43,394 bases of DNA from JAAYQU01 sp037441445 (GCA_037441445.1 JBBISE010000014.1:1-43394); one strand, 5' to 3'; shown: positions 1 through 9,931, counted from the first letter of the stretch. The notes: generated by a model from the letters alone, not told the origin. Numbers and translations are program-made.

Positions 1-60
1 ATTTAAATCAAAGCAAGATTGTTTTAACCAACAACCTTATGAAACTTGACAAGTAGTGGT

Positions 61-1506
61 TTAATCGACGTTTTCATCCAGATAGGAATTCGATTTCCTG
101 ATTTTTAATCCATCTTCATCTTCCGTGAGTGAATATCGGCTAATTTCCTCTTCTTTCACGGCAGCAGGGGCCTTATCAAAGATTGTTTTTCTGCGTTTAT
201 AGGCGGGTACGCGCTCCATTTCCTCGATATTTCTCAGACTACGGAAATAGTCGCTTTTGGGCAATACATCGTTTTGCGAAACAGGTTGCCGTTCAGGTGT
301 TTTGCGGCCTAGGGCAATTTGTGGAACCTCGAATTCAGACGGGCCCTCATCCAATGAAAACCGATCAATTTTTTCTTCTCCCTCTTCATCAGGGACAACT
401 AGCATTGGGTTAGAATGGGGTAGAGGGGTTGATGCCTCGGTCTCTGGATTTACGGGTTCCTTTTTGTTCTTTGAACTTTCCAAATCGTGTTTCACTATTT
501 CAGGAATTTTCCGTGCGTACAGTTCGGGAATTACATCGGTCGAAAATCCGGTAGCAATGACAGTTACATAAATTTGGTCATCGAGTGATTTGTCGATATT
601 GGCACCCCAGATGACATCGGCAGATTGACCGGCGGCATCTTGCAGATAATCTGTAATTTGGGTCATTTCATCTATTTTAATGCCCATTTTACCGCTGGTA
701 ATATTCAACAGGATGTTTGTTGCCCCATGGATATCGTTATTGTTAAGTAGGGGCGAGGTTAGAGCTTCCTTAATGGCTTCAATCGCGCGATTTTCTCCGC
801 TAGCGGCAGCCGAACCCATCAGGGCAACGCCCGATTTGTTCATTACGGTATATACATCTTCGAAATCAACATTTACAAGCCCGGGAATCGTTATAATTTC
901 GGCTATTCCTTTTGCTGCAATGGTTAAAATATCGTCTGCTTTCGAGAATGCTTCGGCCATTTCGAGATCGCCGTAGATTTCGCGAAACTTCTCATTGTTT
1001 ATAACTAACAGGGCATCAACATTTTTGCGCAGCTCTTCAATCCCGTCAACAGCTTGTGTAAGCCGTTTTTTACCTTCAAACAGGAATGGAATTGTAACAA
1101 TGCCAACTGTAAGGATTCCCAATTGTTGTGCTTCCTGAGCAATTATTGGGGCTGCTCCTGTTCCTGTACCTCCGCCCATCCCAGCTGTAATAAACACCAT
1201 CTTTGTGTTGTGGCTAAGAACTTCGGTTATTTGGTCAAGACTTTCGATGGCTGCCTGGCGGCCTCGGTCGGGGCGGTTGCCTGCTCCACGACCTTCTGAA
1301 ATAGTGGGGCCAAGTTGTATTTTAACGGGTACAGGGCTTCCTTCAAGTGCTTGCAAATCTGTATTACAAATCACAAAATCAACATCGGTAATCCCCTGAC
1401 GGTACATGTGATTTACCGCGTTGCTTCCACCTCCGCCAACTCCAATTACTTTTATAATGGACGACTTTTTTGATGGAAGATCGAAATTCATTATCATCTC
1501 GCTCAT
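61..1506 (-). CDS. ftsZ: Cell division protein FtsZ
   Basis: FtsZ is the tubulin-like GTPase that polymerises into the Z ring at mid-cell. The 481-residue product has the nucleotide-binding start GVGGGGSNA (about 22-30), the tubulin signature GGGTGTGAAP (111-120) and the T7 catalytic loop NVDFEDV (212-218). The core ends near residue 330. A long Glu/Pro-rich linker follows, then a basic VPAYKRR stretch (about 433-439) that resembles the usual C-terminal peptide but is followed by 42 more residues ending in LDENVD. Such a tail is, from memory, usual in Bacteroidota. The start lies 4 nt after the ftsA stop with no Shine-Dalgarno, so it is probably translated with ftsA at the distal end of the dcw operon. 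No doubt about identity. Confidence 0.98.
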   Translation of the reverse strand: MSEMIMNFDLPSKKSSIIKVIGVGGGGSNAVNHMYRQGITDVDFVICNTDLQALEGSPVPVKIQLGPTISEGRGAGNRPDRGRQAAIESLDQITEVLSHNTKMVFITAGMGGGTGTGAAPIIAQEAQQLGILTVGIVTIPFLFEGKKRLTQAVDGIEELRKNVDALLVINNEKFREIYGDLEMAEAFSKADDILTIAAKGIAEIITIPGLVNVDFEDVYTVMNKSGVALMGSAAASGENRAIEAIKEALTSPLLNNNDIHGATNILLNITSGKMGIKIDEMTQITDYLQDAAGQSADVIWGANIDKSLDDQIYVTVIATGFSTDVIPELYARKIPEIVKHDLESSKNKKEPVNPETEASTPLPHSNPMLVVPDEEGEEKIDRFSLDEGPSEFEVPQIALGRKTPERQPVSQNDVLPKSDYFRSLRNIEEMERVPAYKRRKTIFDKAPAAVKEEEISRYSLTEDEDGLKIRKSNSYLDENVD

Positions 1507-1510
1507 AGGA

Positions 1511-2866
1511 CTAATCGGCTTTTGAGTTCATTTCATAATCAGAAACATCGAACAGGTTTTTAAAATCGTTAAGCTTGCTAAACAGTCCGCCTAATTTGTT
1601 TTTTGGACTATTGGTGCGGACTACGTTTTCTTCCTCTGGCGCACTGACTTTTTCTGCTTTTGTTTCCGTTGCTTTCACTTCGGTTTCCTGTTCGTAATTG
1701 TTGTCAAGTTGATCCTGGTAACCGCACAACAAAAGTCCTACGCTTGTGGCGTACATGGGATTGGTAATTTCGGGCGTTTTATCGAACGACACTGAAATTT
1801 TGGGATTTCCAACCCGGACATCTCGTCCTGTAATGTAGGCAACCAACTGACTCAGGTTTTTCAGCATCGACCCACCACCAGTGATTACAATTCCGGCTCC
1901 TAGTTTACTTATCAATTCAGTTGTTTCCAGTTCAAACATCACCATTTCAAAAATCTCCTCCATGCGTGCCTGAATTATGCCAGCTATATGGTAGAATTCG
2001 AATTCGCGAGGAGGTCTTCCACTGATTCCTTTAATGGTAACACGTTTGTTCAACAGCGATTTGTCGCTGCTGATGGCGTGTCCAAAAGCGGTTTTCATAT
2101 CTTCGGCCTGTTGTTCCAAAATGGAGAGGCCTTTACGAAGATCTTCCGTAACACACTGACCACCATAAGGAATTACTGCCGTGTGTTGTATTATTCCATC
2201 AACATACACGGCCAAATCGGTGGTTCCACCGCCAATATCAACCAAGGCAACTCCAACCATTTTTTCATCTTCGGTCAGGACAGCGGCGCTCGATGCCAGA
2301 GGCTCAAGAAATATTCTGCGGACATTTAACCCAGCACGGTTAACGCATTTTTTAAGATGTCCGGCAGCCGCTATTTCGCCCACCACAATGTGAAAATTAG
2401 CCTCAAGACGTTTGCCTGCCATTCCAATTGGGTTTCTAATTCCCATCTCGCGGTCAACGGTAAAACTTTGTGGCAAAACGTGGATTATTTCCTGGCCAAC
2501 ATCAACCGGAATGCTGTACATGGAGTCAATTAACCGTTCAATATCCTCTTTGTTAATCTCGTCTTCGAACGACTCGCGTGTGATGTAACCACTTGTCCTG
2601 AGCGATCGGATGTGCTGCCCGGCCATGCCAACATACACATCCTTAATTTTCATTCCTGACTGTTGTTCGGCTTTCTGAACAGCGCCCCGGATACTTTTGA
2701 CGGTTTCCTCGATGTTTAATACTACACCCCGTTTTACCCCAATGCTTTTTTCGTGGCCATACCCTAAAATTTCGATTTTACCACTTTCATGCATGCGCCC
2801 AACTATGGCAACAACTTTTGTTGTGCCTATGTCAACTGCTGCTACAATGTTTTTGTTATGTATCAT
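1511..2866 (-). CDS. ftsA: Cell division protein FtsA
   Basis: FtsA is the actin-fold ATPase that tethers FtsZ to the membrane and recruits later divisome proteins. The 451-residue protein starts with the phosphate-1 motif DIGTTKVVAIVG (12-23), has the phosphate-2 motif DIGGGTTD (210-217) and a Gly-rich adenosine motif (VITGGGSM). The part between 90 and 190 matches the FtsA-specific SHS2/1C insertion. After residue 385 a charged linker leads to a C-terminal stretch with alternating hydrophobic and basic residues (LGGLFSKLNDFKNLF) that probably forms the membrane-targeting amphipathic helix. It lies 4 nt from both ftsQ upstream and ftsZ downstream, the standard ftsQ-ftsA-ftsZ order. Confidence 0.97.
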   Translation of the reverse strand: MIHNKNIVAAVDIGTTKVVAIVGRMHESGKIEILGYGHEKSIGVKRGVVLNIEETVKSIRGAVQKAEQQSGMKIKDVYVGMAGQHIRSLRTSGYITRESFEDEINKEDIERLIDSMYSIPVDVGQEIIHVLPQSFTVDREMGIRNPIGMAGKRLEANFHIVVGEIAAAGHLKKCVNRAGLNVRRIFLEPLASSAAVLTEDEKMVGVALVDIGGGTTDLAVYVDGIIQHTAVIPYGGQCVTEDLRKGLSILEQQAEDMKTAFGHAISSDKSLLNKRVTIKGISGRPPREFEFYHIAGIIQARMEEIFEMVMFELETTELISKLGAGIVITGGGSMLKNLSQLVAYITGRDVRVGNPKISVSFDKTPEITNPMYATSVGLLLCGYQDQLDNNYEQETEVKATETKAEKVSAPEEENVVRTNSPKNKLGGLFSKLNDFKNLFDVSDYEMNSKAD

Positions 2867-2870
2867 GTTT

Positions 2871-3662
2871 CTAACGTTTTGTGCAAATAACCTGGTTACC
2901 GAATTTCAGGTTGACCGCTTTGTATTTTTGCCAGCCCAAATTAGTAAATCCCTTATAATAAATTGCTTTCAAATTGAAAAACTTATTCACATAGTTATCA
3001 AGTGTTCCAAAGTAAATTACATGTGACCCTACCTTGGGTATCATTTCGTATTCTCCTTCATTGACAAATATTTGTTCTATTTGTGCTCTAAGAAACTCGT
3101 CGTTGTTGATATATTGTGCTAATACCAACAATTCCCTTAACGTCATCCGGTTAATAGTAACATTGGTGTATAGTGAATCAAGATGGATTGCCTTGTTTCT
3201 GAAGGCTTTTTCAGGTATATTGCCGTTAGCAACCAGAACCCGGGCGCTGAAATGACTGGATAGTGGAAAAATAAACCCCTCATTGTCAATATAATAACCT
3301 TGATCGTACTTGTTTATGACTCGAAGGATAGGCTCTCTTTGATCAATTCGAATACACAGGGTGCCTTCAACAGCCCGATATACACCGACTTCCTTTACCA
3401 ATGCGTTGTTCTGTGCAATTAGTTTTGCAATTTGCATTTTATTTATTTCGGAGAGTTTATGTCCAAAGGGCGAGTTCTTTTTATTTTCCATCAATATTGT
3501 TATATCCCGGGGAACTACCAGACGATTTGTGGTATCAGTAAGGGATATTTCAACATTACTACAAACCTCCTCACCCGATTTTCGCGCAACAAAACCCGCC
3601 GATACAAAAACGTAAAGGCTTAATACCGACCAGGCAATTATGTATTTAATTTTTACGCTCAT
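2871..3662 (-). CDS. ftsQ: Cell division protein FtsQ
   Basis: This is a single-pass divisome protein of 263 residues. A short cytoplasmic start is followed by a hydrophobic segment at about residues 7-26 and then an extracytoplasmic domain with the beta-rich pattern of FtsQ/DivIB, including YYIDNEGFIFPL near the middle. Primary-sequence similarity to proteobacterial FtsQ is weak, so the call rests on topology, length and the fixed position between murC and ftsA. In the family, FtsQ bridges early (FtsA/Z) and late (FtsW/I) division proteins. Its ATG overlaps the murC stop by 4 nt (ATGA), which indicates translational coupling. Confidence 0.88.
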   Translation of the reverse strand: MSVKIKYIIAWSVLSLYVFVSAGFVARKSGEEVCSNVEISLTDTTNRLVVPRDITILMENKKNSPFGHKLSEINKMQIAKLIAQNNALVKEVGVYRAVEGTLCIRIDQREPILRVINKYDQGYYIDNEGFIFPLSSHFSARVLVANGNIPEKAFRNKAIHLDSLYTNVTINRMTLRELLVLAQYINNDEFLRAQIEQIFVNEGEYEMIPKVGSHVIYFGTLDNYVNKFFNLKAIYYKGFTNLGWQKYKAVNLKFGNQVICTKR

Positions 3663-5029
3663 GCCCGGTTGTCAATTATATTTTTAATTTCCAGGGCTTT
3701 GTCCCCAATATTTCCGGCTCCCATGGTTACTAAGACGTCAAATGTCCGTGATCTTACAAAATCCAGGATATCGTGAAAGGCCAGATACTGTCCATTCTTT
3801 AGGTCAGACAGTAGGGTGTGTGCCGTTACGCCTTCAATTGGCTGTTCGCGGGCCGGGTAAATGTCGGTCACTATGGCCGTGTCAGCTTTCTCCATTGCCA
3901 GGACAAATTCTCCATGTAAATCGCGTGTCCGGCTGAAGAGGTGTGGTTGAAATATCGCTGTAATGTGCCTTCCCGGAAATATCCTGCGAAGGGACATAAG
4001 GCAAGCTTCAATTTCTCGTGGGTGGTGTGCATAGTCGTCCACATAGGTTTCAGTGCCTTTATTGTGCAGTTCAAAACGTCTTTCTACTCCCTTAAATGTA
4101 GCTAACCCTGTTTTTAAAAGATCGTAACTCAGCCCAGCCTCCAATGCCAAAGCTGAAGCAGCAATGGCATTTTCCAGATTATAATACCCGGGAACTCCAA
4201 GCTGTAACGATTCGAATGTACCCATGGGTGTAACCAAATCGAAACAATAGCAACCATTACAGATGCTGGTGTTTTTGGCATAGAAATCGGCATTGGTATC
4301 TTCAACATGATAGGAGAAACTGTCCACATCCCGTTTCCCAAGCAACATAATACCTTTTTTGTAAATTAAAATACCGTGGGCAGAAACCTGATCAGCAAAC
4401 TGGTTAAATGCCAGTATCACGTTTTCGTAATTTTCGTAGATGTCTAAATGATCTGCATCAATGGAGGTAATTATGGCTGAATTCGGGTTTAGTTTCAGAA
4501 AAGCACGATCGTATTCATCAGCCTCGACTACCATTTCCAAGGTTTTCGATGATAAAAGGAGGTTTGTTCCGTAATTTCGGGAAATTCCCCCCATAAAAGC
4601 GTTTATTTTTTGGGATCGTTGGTTAAACAGATGTCCCAACATGGTGGTTATAGTTGTTTTTCCATGCGTTCCGGCTACTGCATATACAATATGTTCTGAG
4701 GCAATTAAGGCCAACATTTGTGATCGCCTTAAAACCGTCTTTCCATATTTTTCCCAAATTTGCAGAACTTCCAAATCATCGGGCACAGCGGGTGTTCTGA
4801 CCACAAGCGTTTCTCCGACAAGAAATTCGGATGGTATTTTTCCGGGGCTGTCATTGTAGAACACAGGAATAGATTCGCTTACTAATTTACGGGTAAGATC
4901 AGTTTCGTGTATATCGTATCCAGCTACATTTTTTCCAGCATGTTTCCAGTAGCGCGCTAACGCGCTCATGCCAATGCCACCAATGCCAACACAGAAAACG
5001 TTTTTAATATGGTCGAGTTTTGGAGCCAT
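3659..5029 (-). CDS. murC: UDP-N-acetylmuramate--L-alanine ligase MurC
   Basis: MurC joins L-alanine to UDP-MurNAc using ATP, the first amino-acid addition of the peptidoglycan stem peptide, in the cytoplasm. The 456-residue protein has the MurC-type N-terminal Rossmann motif GIGGIGMSALA (15-25), the ATP-binding GTHGKTT (120-126), the Mg-binding region VEADEYDRAFL, and the C-terminal domain with DDYAHHPREI and FQPHLFSRT. These are MurC-specific forms of the Mur ligase motifs and separate it from MurD and MurE in the same cluster. It lies 5 nt downstream of murG and overlaps ftsQ by 4 nt. Confidence 0.98.
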   Translation of the reverse strand: MAPKLDHIKNVFCVGIGGIGMSALARYWKHAGKNVAGYDIHETDLTRKLVSESIPVFYNDSPGKIPSEFLVGETLVVRTPAVPDDLEVLQIWEKYGKTVLRRSQMLALIASEHIVYAVAGTHGKTTITTMLGHLFNQRSQKINAFMGGISRNYGTNLLLSSKTLEMVVEADEYDRAFLKLNPNSAIITSIDADHLDIYENYENVILAFNQFADQVSAHGILIYKKGIMLLGKRDVDSFSYHVEDTNADFYAKNTSICNGCYCFDLVTPMGTFESLQLGVPGYYNLENAIAASALALEAGLSYDLLKTGLATFKGVERRFELHNKGTETYVDDYAHHPREIEACLMSLRRIFPGRHITAIFQPHLFSRTRDLHGEFVLAMEKADTAIVTDIYPAREQPIEGVTAHTLLSDLKNGQYLAFHDILDFVRSRTFDVLVTMGAGNIGDKALEIKNIIDNRA

Positions 5030-5034
5030 GCTTT

Positions 5035-6138
5035 TTACACAAGTTTATAGATTTCGTTTGCAATCTCTTCGTCGGCATTTTTAAGCGCCAATTTTGTAAT
5101 GTTTTCAGTCAATTCGTCTTTTAATTCACTGTCGTTCAGTAGTTTGTTTATTACATGAGTAAGTTCGTGAATCCGTTTATCGGGCAGTAGAATTGCGGCA
5201 TGCTTGTCGGAAAGCGATCGCGCGTTATGGGTTTGATGATCCTCGGCCACGTTGGGACTTGGAACCAATATAACTGGTTTTCCAACAATACAGAGCTCCG
5301 AAATGGTACCCGCACCGGCACGGGAAACAATAATGTCGGCAGCGGCATAGGCCAAGTCCATCCTATCGATGAACTGTAGGATGCGGATATTTGTTTGGTC
5401 AAAGGCTTTCGATTTTTTGATCATTTCGGTATAATACAATTTTCCGGTTTGCCACAGTAGTTGCACATTCTGGTTTTCAAACCAGGCTAAATCGGCAAGT
5501 ACCTGGTTATTAACGGAACGAGCCCCCAGGCTTCCTCCCAGCACCAAAATTGTTTGCCTGTCGCGACGGATGTTGAAAAACTCGAGGGCTTCGTCGTAAC
5601 TGTCTTCCTTAATAGCCAGGTTTTTACGTACAGGATTTCCTGTAAACACAATTTTTTTGGCCGGAAAGAATTTCTCCATGCCATCATAAGCGACACAAAT
5701 GGTTTTTGCCCTTTTTGACAAAATTTTGTTGGTTACCCCGGCGTAGCTGTTTTGCTCTTGTATCAGACAAGGGACTTTCATTCTTGATGCCCAGTAAAGG
5801 ACCGGGCCAGAGGCAAATCCGCCAAATCCGGCAGCTGCCGTAGGTTTAAAATTCTTAACAATTCGCTTGGCCATGAACAGACTTTTAAACAGCGAACGAA
5901 CAAATGCAAACATCTTGAAAGACAATTTGCGGGGCATTCCTATTATGGGTAAGCCTACAATATTGTAACCGGCCTGTGGGATTTTTTCCATCTCCATTTT
6001 ACCCAACGCACCCACGAACAGGATTTCACAATCGGGGTGTTTACTCCGAAACTCATTAGCGACAGCCAGGGCGGGAAAGATGTGCCCACCGGTTCCGCCT
6101 GCACTAATCAATAATCTTATTGGTGCTGTTTCCTTCAT
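5035..6138 (-). CDS. murG: UDP-GlcNAc:lipid I N-acetylglucosaminyltransferase MurG
   Basis: MurG is a peripheral GT28 enzyme that adds GlcNAc to lipid I on the inner membrane face to give lipid II. It shows the N-terminal glycine loop GGTGGHIFPALA, a second glycine-rich loop GGSLGARSVN and the C-terminal donor site RAGAGTISEL followed by EDHQTHNA. I chose the ATG at 6138 (367 residues) because a GGAG lies 6 nt upstream and the first strand then starts at the usual distance. An in-frame ATG at 6150 would add four residues. Either start overlaps the ftsW end, by 35 or 47 nt, consistent with coupled translation. Confidence 0.96.
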   Translation of the reverse strand: MKETAPIRLLISAGGTGGHIFPALAVANEFRSKHPDCEILFVGALGKMEMEKIPQAGYNIVGLPIIGMPRKLSFKMFAFVRSLFKSLFMAKRIVKNFKPTAAAGFGGFASGPVLYWASRMKVPCLIQEQNSYAGVTNKILSKRAKTICVAYDGMEKFFPAKKIVFTGNPVRKNLAIKEDSYDEALEFFNIRRDRQTILVLGGSLGARSVNNQVLADLAWFENQNVQLLWQTGKLYYTEMIKKSKAFDQTNIRILQFIDRMDLAYAAADIIVSRAGAGTISELCIVGKPVILVPSPNVAEDHQTHNARSLSDKHAAILLPDKRIHELTHVINKLLNDSELKDELTENITKLALKNADEEIANEIYKLV

Positions 6139-7312
6139 CTTTAACTCCATCGAATGTTTGGTTTGTGGGTTCAGTTTGTACGATAGGGGCTTTTGCTTCC
6201 TCCATCAGCTCGCGGCTTACACTTAATAGCATGCCAAGTTGTAGTCCGGTAATTAACATTGAGGTTCCCCCCATACTAATCATGGGCAGTGTTTGACCTG
6301 TTACAGGGAAGACACCGGTATTTACACCAATATGTACAAATGCCTGAATAACAATCAGTAATACCACTCCGGCTGCCAGAAAAGCCGGAAACGTCCGCGG
6401 ACATTTCTTTATAAGGGCAACACTTCGGAATAGTAATATTAGGTACAGGGCCATGATGAAAATGCCCATCACAACACCATATTCTTCAACTATTATGGCA
6501 AAAATAAAATCAGAATAGGGGTGGGGCAGAATGTTCCGCTGTACACTTTGTCCTGGTCCTTTCCCAAAAACACCTCCCGTTGCAATGGCAATTTTTGCTT
6601 GGTCGGCCTGAAAATTTTCCCCGTCTTTGGAAAAGAAGTTTTCAATCCGGCGCTTCCATGTACCCACGCGGCCTGTGTCGGGAGAATTTAGCGCAATGAT
6701 GACAAAAATGCCAATGCCAACAACCCCAATGCCGGCCAGTGAAGCCAGGTGCTGCATTTTAACACGTCCAATGAACAATAAAACCATGGCTGTTACGAAT
6801 ACAAGAGCCGCCGTTGAAAAGTTTGCAGGTAATATTAACATACAAGTGATGCCAATGGGAATCATCAATGGGATAAACCCTTTTTTAAGGTCTTTTATGT
6901 CGGGCTGCCGTTGTGATAGTTGCGTGGCAAGGTACATCATAAGTGACATTTTGGCCAAATCGGAGGTCTGGAAAGAGAAGCCACCCGGCAGGGAAATCCA
7001 ACGGGCTGCCTCATTAATACTTGCTCCTCGCAATAGAGTGTACAATAGAAGAGGTATGGACAGGAAGTAAAAAATTTGTGCCAACCTGAAAAATATTTTG
7101 TAGGGCAGTTGGTGCACGCCATAAATAGCTCCTAAGCCCAGAATAACAAAAAAAATCTGACGGCTAAGATAATGAAATGTGTTGCCTCCGGCCTGTTTGT
7201 AGGCCAGCGAACCGGTGGAACTGTAAACAACTAAAAGAGAAACCAGGCATAACATGATAATGATTACCCATATTACCTTGTCACCTTTCAGATATGTAAA
7301 TATTACCTTCAT
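6104..7312 (-). CDS. ftsW: Peptidoglycan glycosyltransferase FtsW (SEDS family)
   Basis: FtsW is the multi-pass SEDS glycosyltransferase that polymerises lipid II at the septum together with the FtsI transpeptidase. The 402-residue protein has about ten hydrophobic segments and the diagnostic extracytoplasmic stretch around HPYSDFIFAIIVEEYG, followed by the typical C-terminal block with GVNTGVFPVTGQTLPMISMGG. It lies between murD (38 nt away) and murG (overlapping), as in most dcw clusters. RodA is the alternative SEDS protein, but the dcw location favours FtsW. Confidence 0.96.
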   Translation of the reverse strand: MKVIFTYLKGDKVIWVIIIMLCLVSLLVVYSSTGSLAYKQAGGNTFHYLSRQIFFVILGLGAIYGVHQLPYKIFFRLAQIFYFLSIPLLLYTLLRGASINEAARWISLPGGFSFQTSDLAKMSLMMYLATQLSQRQPDIKDLKKGFIPLMIPIGITCMLILPANFSTAALVFVTAMVLLFIGRVKMQHLASLAGIGVVGIGIFVIIALNSPDTGRVGTWKRRIENFFSKDGENFQADQAKIAIATGGVFGKGPGQSVQRNILPHPYSDFIFAIIVEEYGVVMGIFIMALYLILLFRSVALIKKCPRTFPAFLAAGVVLLIVIQAFVHIGVNTGVFPVTGQTLPMISMGGTSMLITGLQLGMLLSVSRELMEEAKAPIVQTEPTNQTFDGVKDEGNSTNKIID

Positions 7313-7350
7313 TATCTAACCTCAATAATGTTTAGAATCTTAGAACTGAA

Positions 7351-8691
7351 TTATAAATTTCTGACAGCATCTTTAAATTTCCTGCCCCTGTCTTCGTAGT
7401 TCTGAAAAAGGTCAAAGCTGGCGCAGGCTGGACTTAGAAGAACAACGTCGTTGGGAACAGCCAATTTATAGGCTGTGTAAACAGCCTCTTCCATTGAATG
7501 TGTCTCGATTATTGTCTCCACCATTCCACTAAAATGGTTTACAATTTTCTTATTATCAACCCCTAAGCACACGATGGCTTTTACTGATTTCTTTACAACA
7601 ACATCGAGTTCTGAATAGTCGTTACCTTTGTCAACTCCCCCCACAATCCAGACTGTTGGACGGGTCATGCTTTCCAGGGCATACCAGGTCGAATTGATAT
7701 TGGTTGCTTTCGAATCATTAATGTACTGAACACCATGAATGGAGAGATACTCTTCAAGCCTGTGTTCAACCCCGGAAAAACTAGCCAGCGATTCGCGGAT
7801 TTTCTCTTTTCTGATGCGTGTTACATCGGCAGCCAATGCAGCCGCCATGGCATTACACAGGTTGTGTTTTCCTTTTAATATCAGTTCGTCGTAAAACATA
7901 GTAAACGGTTGATTATGTGTGTTAAAATTTATTTTATCGTAGGTTGCATAGGCAGAAACACCTTCACTTTTAGTAAGCGAAAAGGTTAACTTCCTGGCCG
8001 CAATTGCCATTTCGGCTACTTTTGAGGCAATTACCGGGTCGTCAGCGAAATAGATGAAGTAGTCATCAGGTTTTTGATTCTGCAAAATGCGGAATTTTGA
8101 GTTAATATAGTTATCGAATTTATACTCGTACCTATCTAAATGGTCAGGCGTAATATTCGTAAGAATTGCAACATGCGCGTGGAATTCAAACATGCTGTCA
8201 AGCTGAAAACTGCTAAGTTCAACCACGAACCAATCAGGGTTTTCATGCAGTACCTGACGCGCCAGACTTTGACCAACGTTGCCTGCCAGCCCAACACGCA
8301 AGCCGGCATTCTTCAGAATATGATAAATCCAGAGCGTTGTTGTTGTTTTTCCGTTCGACCCGGTTATGGCAATAAATTGAGCTTTCGTATAGCGAGCTGC
8401 GTATTCAATTTCGCCAATGATCTCAATTCCTTTTTCTTTAGCAAATTGCAACACAGGCATCTTGTCTGGGATACCGGGGCTTTTTACCAACAACTTTGCC
8501 TTGGCCACAATCTCGAGCGTGTGTTTTCCTTCTTCAAAATCAATTTGCGCTTCTGCCAGTTCTGTTCGATATTTTTCTTTCAATTGCCCCGAATCCGACA
8601 CCAGCACAATCTCCCCATTGCGTTTGGCCAGCATCGCTGCTCCAACGCCACTTTCTCCGCCCCCCAAAACTATGGTTGTGTATTGTTTCAT
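7351..8691 (-). CDS. murD: UDP-N-acetylmuramoyl-L-alanine--D-glutamate ligase MurD
   Basis: MurD adds D-glutamate to UDP-MurNAc-L-Ala with ATP, the second stem-peptide residue. The 446-residue protein begins with GGGESGVGAAMLA (10-22), has the ATP loop TGSNGKTT (110-117), NITPDHLDRY for metal and substrate binding, YINDSKATN in the central/C-terminal domain, and the closing LLSPACASFDLFQNYEDRG block that is characteristic of MurD. It lies 10 nt downstream of mraY. The 38-nt gap to ftsW is one of the larger spacings in this operon, but I see no promoter box in it. Confidence 0.98.
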   Translation of the reverse strand: MKQYTTIVLGGGESGVGAAMLAKRNGEIVLVSDSGQLKEKYRTELAEAQIDFEEGKHTLEIVAKAKLLVKSPGIPDKMPVLQFAKEKGIEIIGEIEYAARYTKAQFIAITGSNGKTTTTLWIYHILKNAGLRVGLAGNVGQSLARQVLHENPDWFVVELSSFQLDSMFEFHAHVAILTNITPDHLDRYEYKFDNYINSKFRILQNQKPDDYFIYFADDPVIASKVAEMAIAARKLTFSLTKSEGVSAYATYDKINFNTHNQPFTMFYDELILKGKHNLCNAMAAALAADVTRIRKEKIRESLASFSGVEHRLEEYLSIHGVQYINDSKATNINSTWYALESMTRPTVWIVGGVDKGNDYSELDVVVKKSVKAIVCLGVDNKKIVNHFSGMVETIIETHSMEEAVYTAYKLAVPNDVVLLSPACASFDLFQNYEDRGRKFKDAVRNL

Positions 8692-8701
8692 GTTAGGTCT
8701 T

Positions 8702-9919
8702 TTATCTGATTTTCAAGGTTAGGACGGTAATTACGGCTAATAAAATCCCAACTATCCAAAACCGCGTTACAATTTTGGGTTCGGGAATATTTTTTTTCTG
8801 ATAGTGGTGATGAAGCGGAGACATAAGAAAAATGCGTCGCCCTTCGCCGTATTTTTTCTTTGTGTACTTAAAATAAGATACTTGCATGACGACCGACAGG
8901 TTTTCAATCAGGAAAATGCCGCACAATACCGGAATAAGTAGCTCTTTTCGTATCAGAACAGCATAAACGGCAATGATTCCGCCAATGGCAAGACTCCCCG
9001 TGTCGCCCATAAATACCTGGGCTGGGAACGAATTGTACCACAAAAAGCCCACCATGGCTCCAATAAAGGCCGCAATAAAGACAACCAATTCGCCAATATT
9101 GGGAATATAGAAAATATTCAGGTAGGTTGAGTAGATTATGTTCCCTGACAAATAGGCCAAAACCCCAAGAGTAACCCCAATTATTGCGCTACTCCCCGTT
9201 GCCAGTCCATCGAGGCCATCGGTTATGTTTGCTCCGTTGGAGACCGCGGTAACAATAAATATTACAATTGCAATAAAAACTACCCACGACCATGTTGAGG
9301 CCGATTCATCATCCAGGAAGAACAGAAGGCTTTTGTAGTCTCCGTTGTTGTTTTTGAAAAAAGGCACGTTTGTTTGTGTCGATTTTGTGTCAAACTGGTG
9401 TGTGTCAACTTGCTGAACAACAGCGGTATCTTGAACAGATGTGTGCCTAATAACAATGTCAGGGTGTAGCCACATGGTTATTCCAACTATCAATCCCAGA
9501 CTAACTTGTCCAATGACCTTAAATTTTCCGGCCAAGCCTTCTTTATTTTTTTTGAATACCTTTATGTAGTCGTCCAGAAATCCGATTGTGCCCATCAATA
9601 ATGTTGTTACGAGCATCAATAAAATATAAATGTTGTGGGTTTTTGCAAATAGCAATGTTGGGAACACAATCGCCGCTACGATGATAATACCACCCATTGT
9701 TGGAGTTCCTTTTTTTTGCATTTGCCCCTCGAGGCCAAGGTCGCGAATGGTTTCCCCAATCTGCTTTTTCTGTAAGATTTGAATTAACCTATTACCATAT
9801 ATTGCTCCAATTATAATGCTGGCTATAAAGGCCAATGCAGCCCTGAATGTAATGTACTGAAACAAACCCGAACCAAGGATTCCCATTTCATGCAGCCAAT
9901 TTCCGACGTAGTAGAACAT
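8702..9919 (-). CDS. mraY: Phospho-N-acetylmuramoyl-pentapeptide transferase MraY
   Basis: MraY transfers phospho-MurNAc-pentapeptide to undecaprenyl phosphate, giving lipid I in the cytoplasmic membrane. The polytopic 405-residue protein contains the family motifs KGTPTMGG (70-77), FLDDYIK (114-120), NITDGLDGLA (231-240), GDTGSLAIGG and the late SPLHHHYQKK. It is longer than the roughly 360 residues usual elsewhere because of a polar insertion at about 152-205 between membrane helices, which includes an Asp/Thr/Gln-rich stretch. Similar insertions are, to my knowledge, common in Bacteroidota MraY. It lies 12 nt after murE. Confidence 0.98.
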   Translation of the reverse strand: MFYYVGNWLHEMGILGSGLFQYITFRAALAFIASIIIGAIYGNRLIQILQKKQIGETIRDLGLEGQMQKKGTPTMGGIIIVAAIVFPTLLFAKTHNIYILLMLVTTLLMGTIGFLDDYIKVFKKNKEGLAGKFKVIGQVSLGLIVGITMWLHPDIVIRHTSVQDTAVVQQVDTHQFDTKSTQTNVPFFKNNNGDYKSLLFFLDDESASTWSWVVFIAIVIFIVTAVSNGANITDGLDGLATGSSAIIGVTLGVLAYLSGNIIYSTYLNIFYIPNIGELVVFIAAFIGAMVGFLWYNSFPAQVFMGDTGSLAIGGIIAVYAVLIRKELLIPVLCGIFLIENLSVVMQVSYFKYTKKKYGEGRRIFLMSPLHHHYQKKNIPEPKIVTRFWIVGILLAVITVLTLKIR

Positions 9920-9931
9920 AACAATATGTTT

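Noticed and set aside
8140..8709. A 189-codon plus-strand open frame opposite murD
   Set aside because: murD on the minus strand has all family motifs; the plus-strand product has no recognisable domain.
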